Made by a program: the position numbers and the translations under genes. A DNA stretch of 64,000 nt, taken from positions 113,321-177,320 of the forward strand of contig SRUQ01000012.1 in NCBI GenBank assembly GCA_004791255.1, read 5' to 3'. Source of the DNA: a bacterium M00.F.Ca.ET.205.01.1.1 (lineage in GTDB: Bacteria > Pseudomonadota > Alphaproteobacteria > Rhizobiales > Rhizobiaceae). The stretch's first letter is position 1; each line of letters begins with the position of its first letter. The notes beneath the pieces are model-generated. The model was not told the DNA's origin and ran no database searches. It was given only the letters and a program-made list of their open reading frames with translations. Positions 62,863 to 64,000 of this stretch are shown here, in pieces.

Positions 62863-62949
62863 GTGAAGAAGACATATCAGAAGCCGGTCTTGGTGAAACG
62901 CGAACTGCTGTCCGCCGTGACCGCCGCGCCGGCCAGTTCCGGGCTTTGA
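62863..62949 (+). CDS. 28-residue RiPP-leader-like peptide
   Basis: GTG start with GGGAG seven bases upstream and a TTGACA promoter candidate before it. The peptide begins MKKT and continues YQKPVLVKRELLSAVTA, then ends APASSGL. Tyr5-x2-Pro8-x-Leu10 matches the leader motif (YxxPxL) bound by RiPP recognition domains of lasso-peptide systems, and Thr20 is placed like the conserved penultimate leader Thr. The tail after it is only about seven residues with no Asp or Glu, so a normal lasso ring cannot form. Short putative RiPP precursors of this look are annotated in rhizobia. No maturation enzyme is visible within the window; the BTAD regulator starting at 63397 is the nearest partner. Confidence 0.6.
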   Translation: MKKTYQKPVLVKRELLSAVTAAPASSGL

Positions 62950-63245
62950 TCCGGAACGCGCGAAAGGCGAGGGCTGACGCTCCGGCGCTCACGGTTCTTT
63001 TCCCGCCAACTCCCTGAATTCCTCGGACCGGCGGCATGATTGCCGACGCGCCGTTGGATCGTGCCTATCAGGCGGCTGAGCAGGCCAGGGCGGAAGTTCT
63101 TCGCCCGGTTGGCCATCTGCTCGTCCAGATACCGCGCCAGCGCCAGTTCATGGCGCTCGGGCTTAACCCTGGCGTGCGAGCGGGATGTCAGCCAGGGGTC
63201 ACCGCAAGATAATGGTGGCCAGTCGGTTGGATGCTGGATCGGCAT
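62877..63245 (-). CDS. Hypothetical protein antisense to the leader-like peptide
   Basis: The protein has 122 residues; the ATG at 63245 has GAGGAGAACGCC in front, a strong ribosome site. The first half (WPPLSCGDPWLTSRSHARVK, ERHELALARYLDEQMANRAK) is charged and helical; the second half is Arg/Ser-rich with low-complexity features. Its 3' end overlaps the small peptide gene by about 73 bases on the opposite strand. Either the true gene is shorter in ancestry or the overlap is real antisense coding. No family recognised. Confidence 0.5.
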   Translation of the reverse strand: MPIQHPTDWPPLSCGDPWLTSRSHARVKPERHELALARYLDEQMANRAKNFRPGLLSRLIGTIQRRVGNHAAGPRNSGSWREKNRERRSVSPRLSRVPDQSPELAGAAVTADSSSRFTKTGF

Positions 63246-63396
63246 GGCGTTCTCCTCAAGAAGTTGCCCGGCCATTCTGCTTTATTGGCCGTAGTGGCGC
63301 CGTTGGCGCCAGCGTGATGGAATCGTGAAAAGCGCTGCGCATCGCAAAATCCCGGTTGAATTGGCGGCTGGCTCGGTAAAGGATCGCCGCTGAGCG

Positions 63397-64000
63397 ATGG
63401 CTGTGGCGGACCCGATGGCGCGCCTCTCACTTCTGGGTGGTTTCGAATTCGCTGGAGGGGTGGCAGCCCCGGCTTTCACGCGCAAGGCGCGCGCCATGCT
63501 TGCCTATCTCGCGCTCCAATCTGGGCATTCCCACTCGCGCGAAAAGCTTGCCGCCCTGCTGTGGGGCGATACCGGCGAACCGCAAGCGCGCATGAACCTG
63601 CGCCAGGCCCTGTCCGCCGTGAGGAAAGCGATGCCGTCGGCCAATGGCGGACGCTTCCTGACCGATGGCGACGGCATCACGTTGACGCTGGATGATCTTG
63701 ATTTCGACGTAGCCCGATTCGAGCGGCTGGCCGACGAAACAGCGCCCGAGCAACTTGAGCAGGCCATCAGCCTTTACCGGGGTGATCTCCTCGAGGGTTT
63801 TGGCCTGAAGGAAGAGCCGTTCGAAGACTGGTTGCGGGTAGAGCGCGCTCGCTTGCGCGCACTTGCCCTGGGGGTGCTGGAGAAACTCGTCGCCCATTAT
63901 TTCGCCGCGAACAGGCTGGCGTCCTGCGTGCAGGCAGCGGCGCGCCTGCTGGTCTGGGAGCCGCTGCGGGAGGATATCCACCGAACCCTGATGCGGGCCT
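63397..64000 (+). CDS. BTAD (SARP-like) transcriptional regulator, N-terminal part (partial)
   Basis: The frame is open to the end of the window; about 201 residues are visible. ATG 63397 or ATG 63415 may be the start. The OmpR-like winged helix (ARLSLLGGFEFAGG, FTRKARAMLAYLALQSGHSH, LLWGDTGEPQARMNLRQALS) is followed by the BTAD helical repeats (ISLYRGDLLEGFGLKEEPFE, HYFAANRLASCVQAAARLLV). This is the same domain arrangement as in the protein at 53659. The C-terminal partner domain (ATPase, cyclase, hydrolase or TPR) lies beyond the window. Confidence 0.9.
   Translation, partial: MAVADPMARLSLLGGFEFAGGVAAPAFTRKARAMLAYLALQSGHSHSREKLAALLWGDTGEPQARMNLRQALSAVRKAMPSANGGRFLTDGDGITLTLDDLDFDVARFERLADETAPEQLEQAISLYRGDLLEGFGLKEEPFEDWLRVERARLRALALGVLEKLVAHYFAANRLASCVQAAARLLVWEPLREDIHRTLMRA

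Overview
The window looks like chromosomal or large-replicon DNA of a high-GC rhizobial alphaproteobacterium, most likely Mesorhizobium or a close relative. The signs are Omp25-like and IalB-family envelope proteins, a MucR/Ros fragment, a possible rhizopine-type (moc-like) catabolic operon, palindromic intergenic repeats of the rhizobial type, and strong GC codon bias. The genus is inferred from gene content, not computed.

Layout. 0-5.5 kb: the C-terminal part of a repetitive surface protein, followed by its probable type I secretion ATPase and adaptor. 5.8-15.3 kb: an EamA exporter, a large classical autotransporter, an AraC regulator, an AraC remnant, a LuxR-type regulator and two outer-membrane beta-barrel proteins. 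A diverged ~130 bp intergenic element occurs twice here. 15.4-17.6 kb: an nfeD/slipin membrane-quality-control pair. 17.6-25.9 kb: two tandem, paralogous three-subunit molybdenum hydroxylase modules facing a TetR gene with a palindromic operator. The Mo subunit of the TetR-proximal module is 3'-truncated and lacks the catalytic glutamate. 26.0-30.8 kb: a DeoR regulator and a sugar-type ABC importer. 30.8-36.0 kb: small genes, a DUF899 protein, a winged-HTH protein, a beta-propeller protein and an aldo/keto reductase. 36.0-40.4 kb: a minus-strand operon running LacI regulator, PanB-like enzyme, di-iron hydroxylase, periplasmic sugar/inositol-type binding protein and Rieske ferredoxin. 40.4-44.5 kb: a YafQ/DinJ-type toxin-antitoxin pair, a GST, a MucR C-terminal fragment, and intact and broken AraC DNA-binding domains. 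44.7-52.2 kb: a large trimeric autotransporter adhesin followed on the same strand by two IalB-family proteins and two other exported proteins. 52.3-64 kb: a lipoprotein, a methyltransferase, a BTAD-alpha/beta-hydrolase fusion, a diguanylate cyclase, an adenosine deaminase, an IS481/SDR rearrangement scar, a NUDIX hydrolase, a small di-iron hydroxylase-family protein, a tiny RiPP-leader-like peptide, and the start of a second BTAD regulator.

The main themes are three independent surface-protein export routes (type I, type Va, type Vc), carbon scavenging under local repressors, and many short duplicated or decaying segments. The most novel candidate is the 28-residue leader-like peptide at 62863-62949 next to a BTAD regulator. 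The best-supported structural oddity is the broken duplicate of the molybdenum hydroxylase module. No tRNA, rRNA or CRISPR array was seen.
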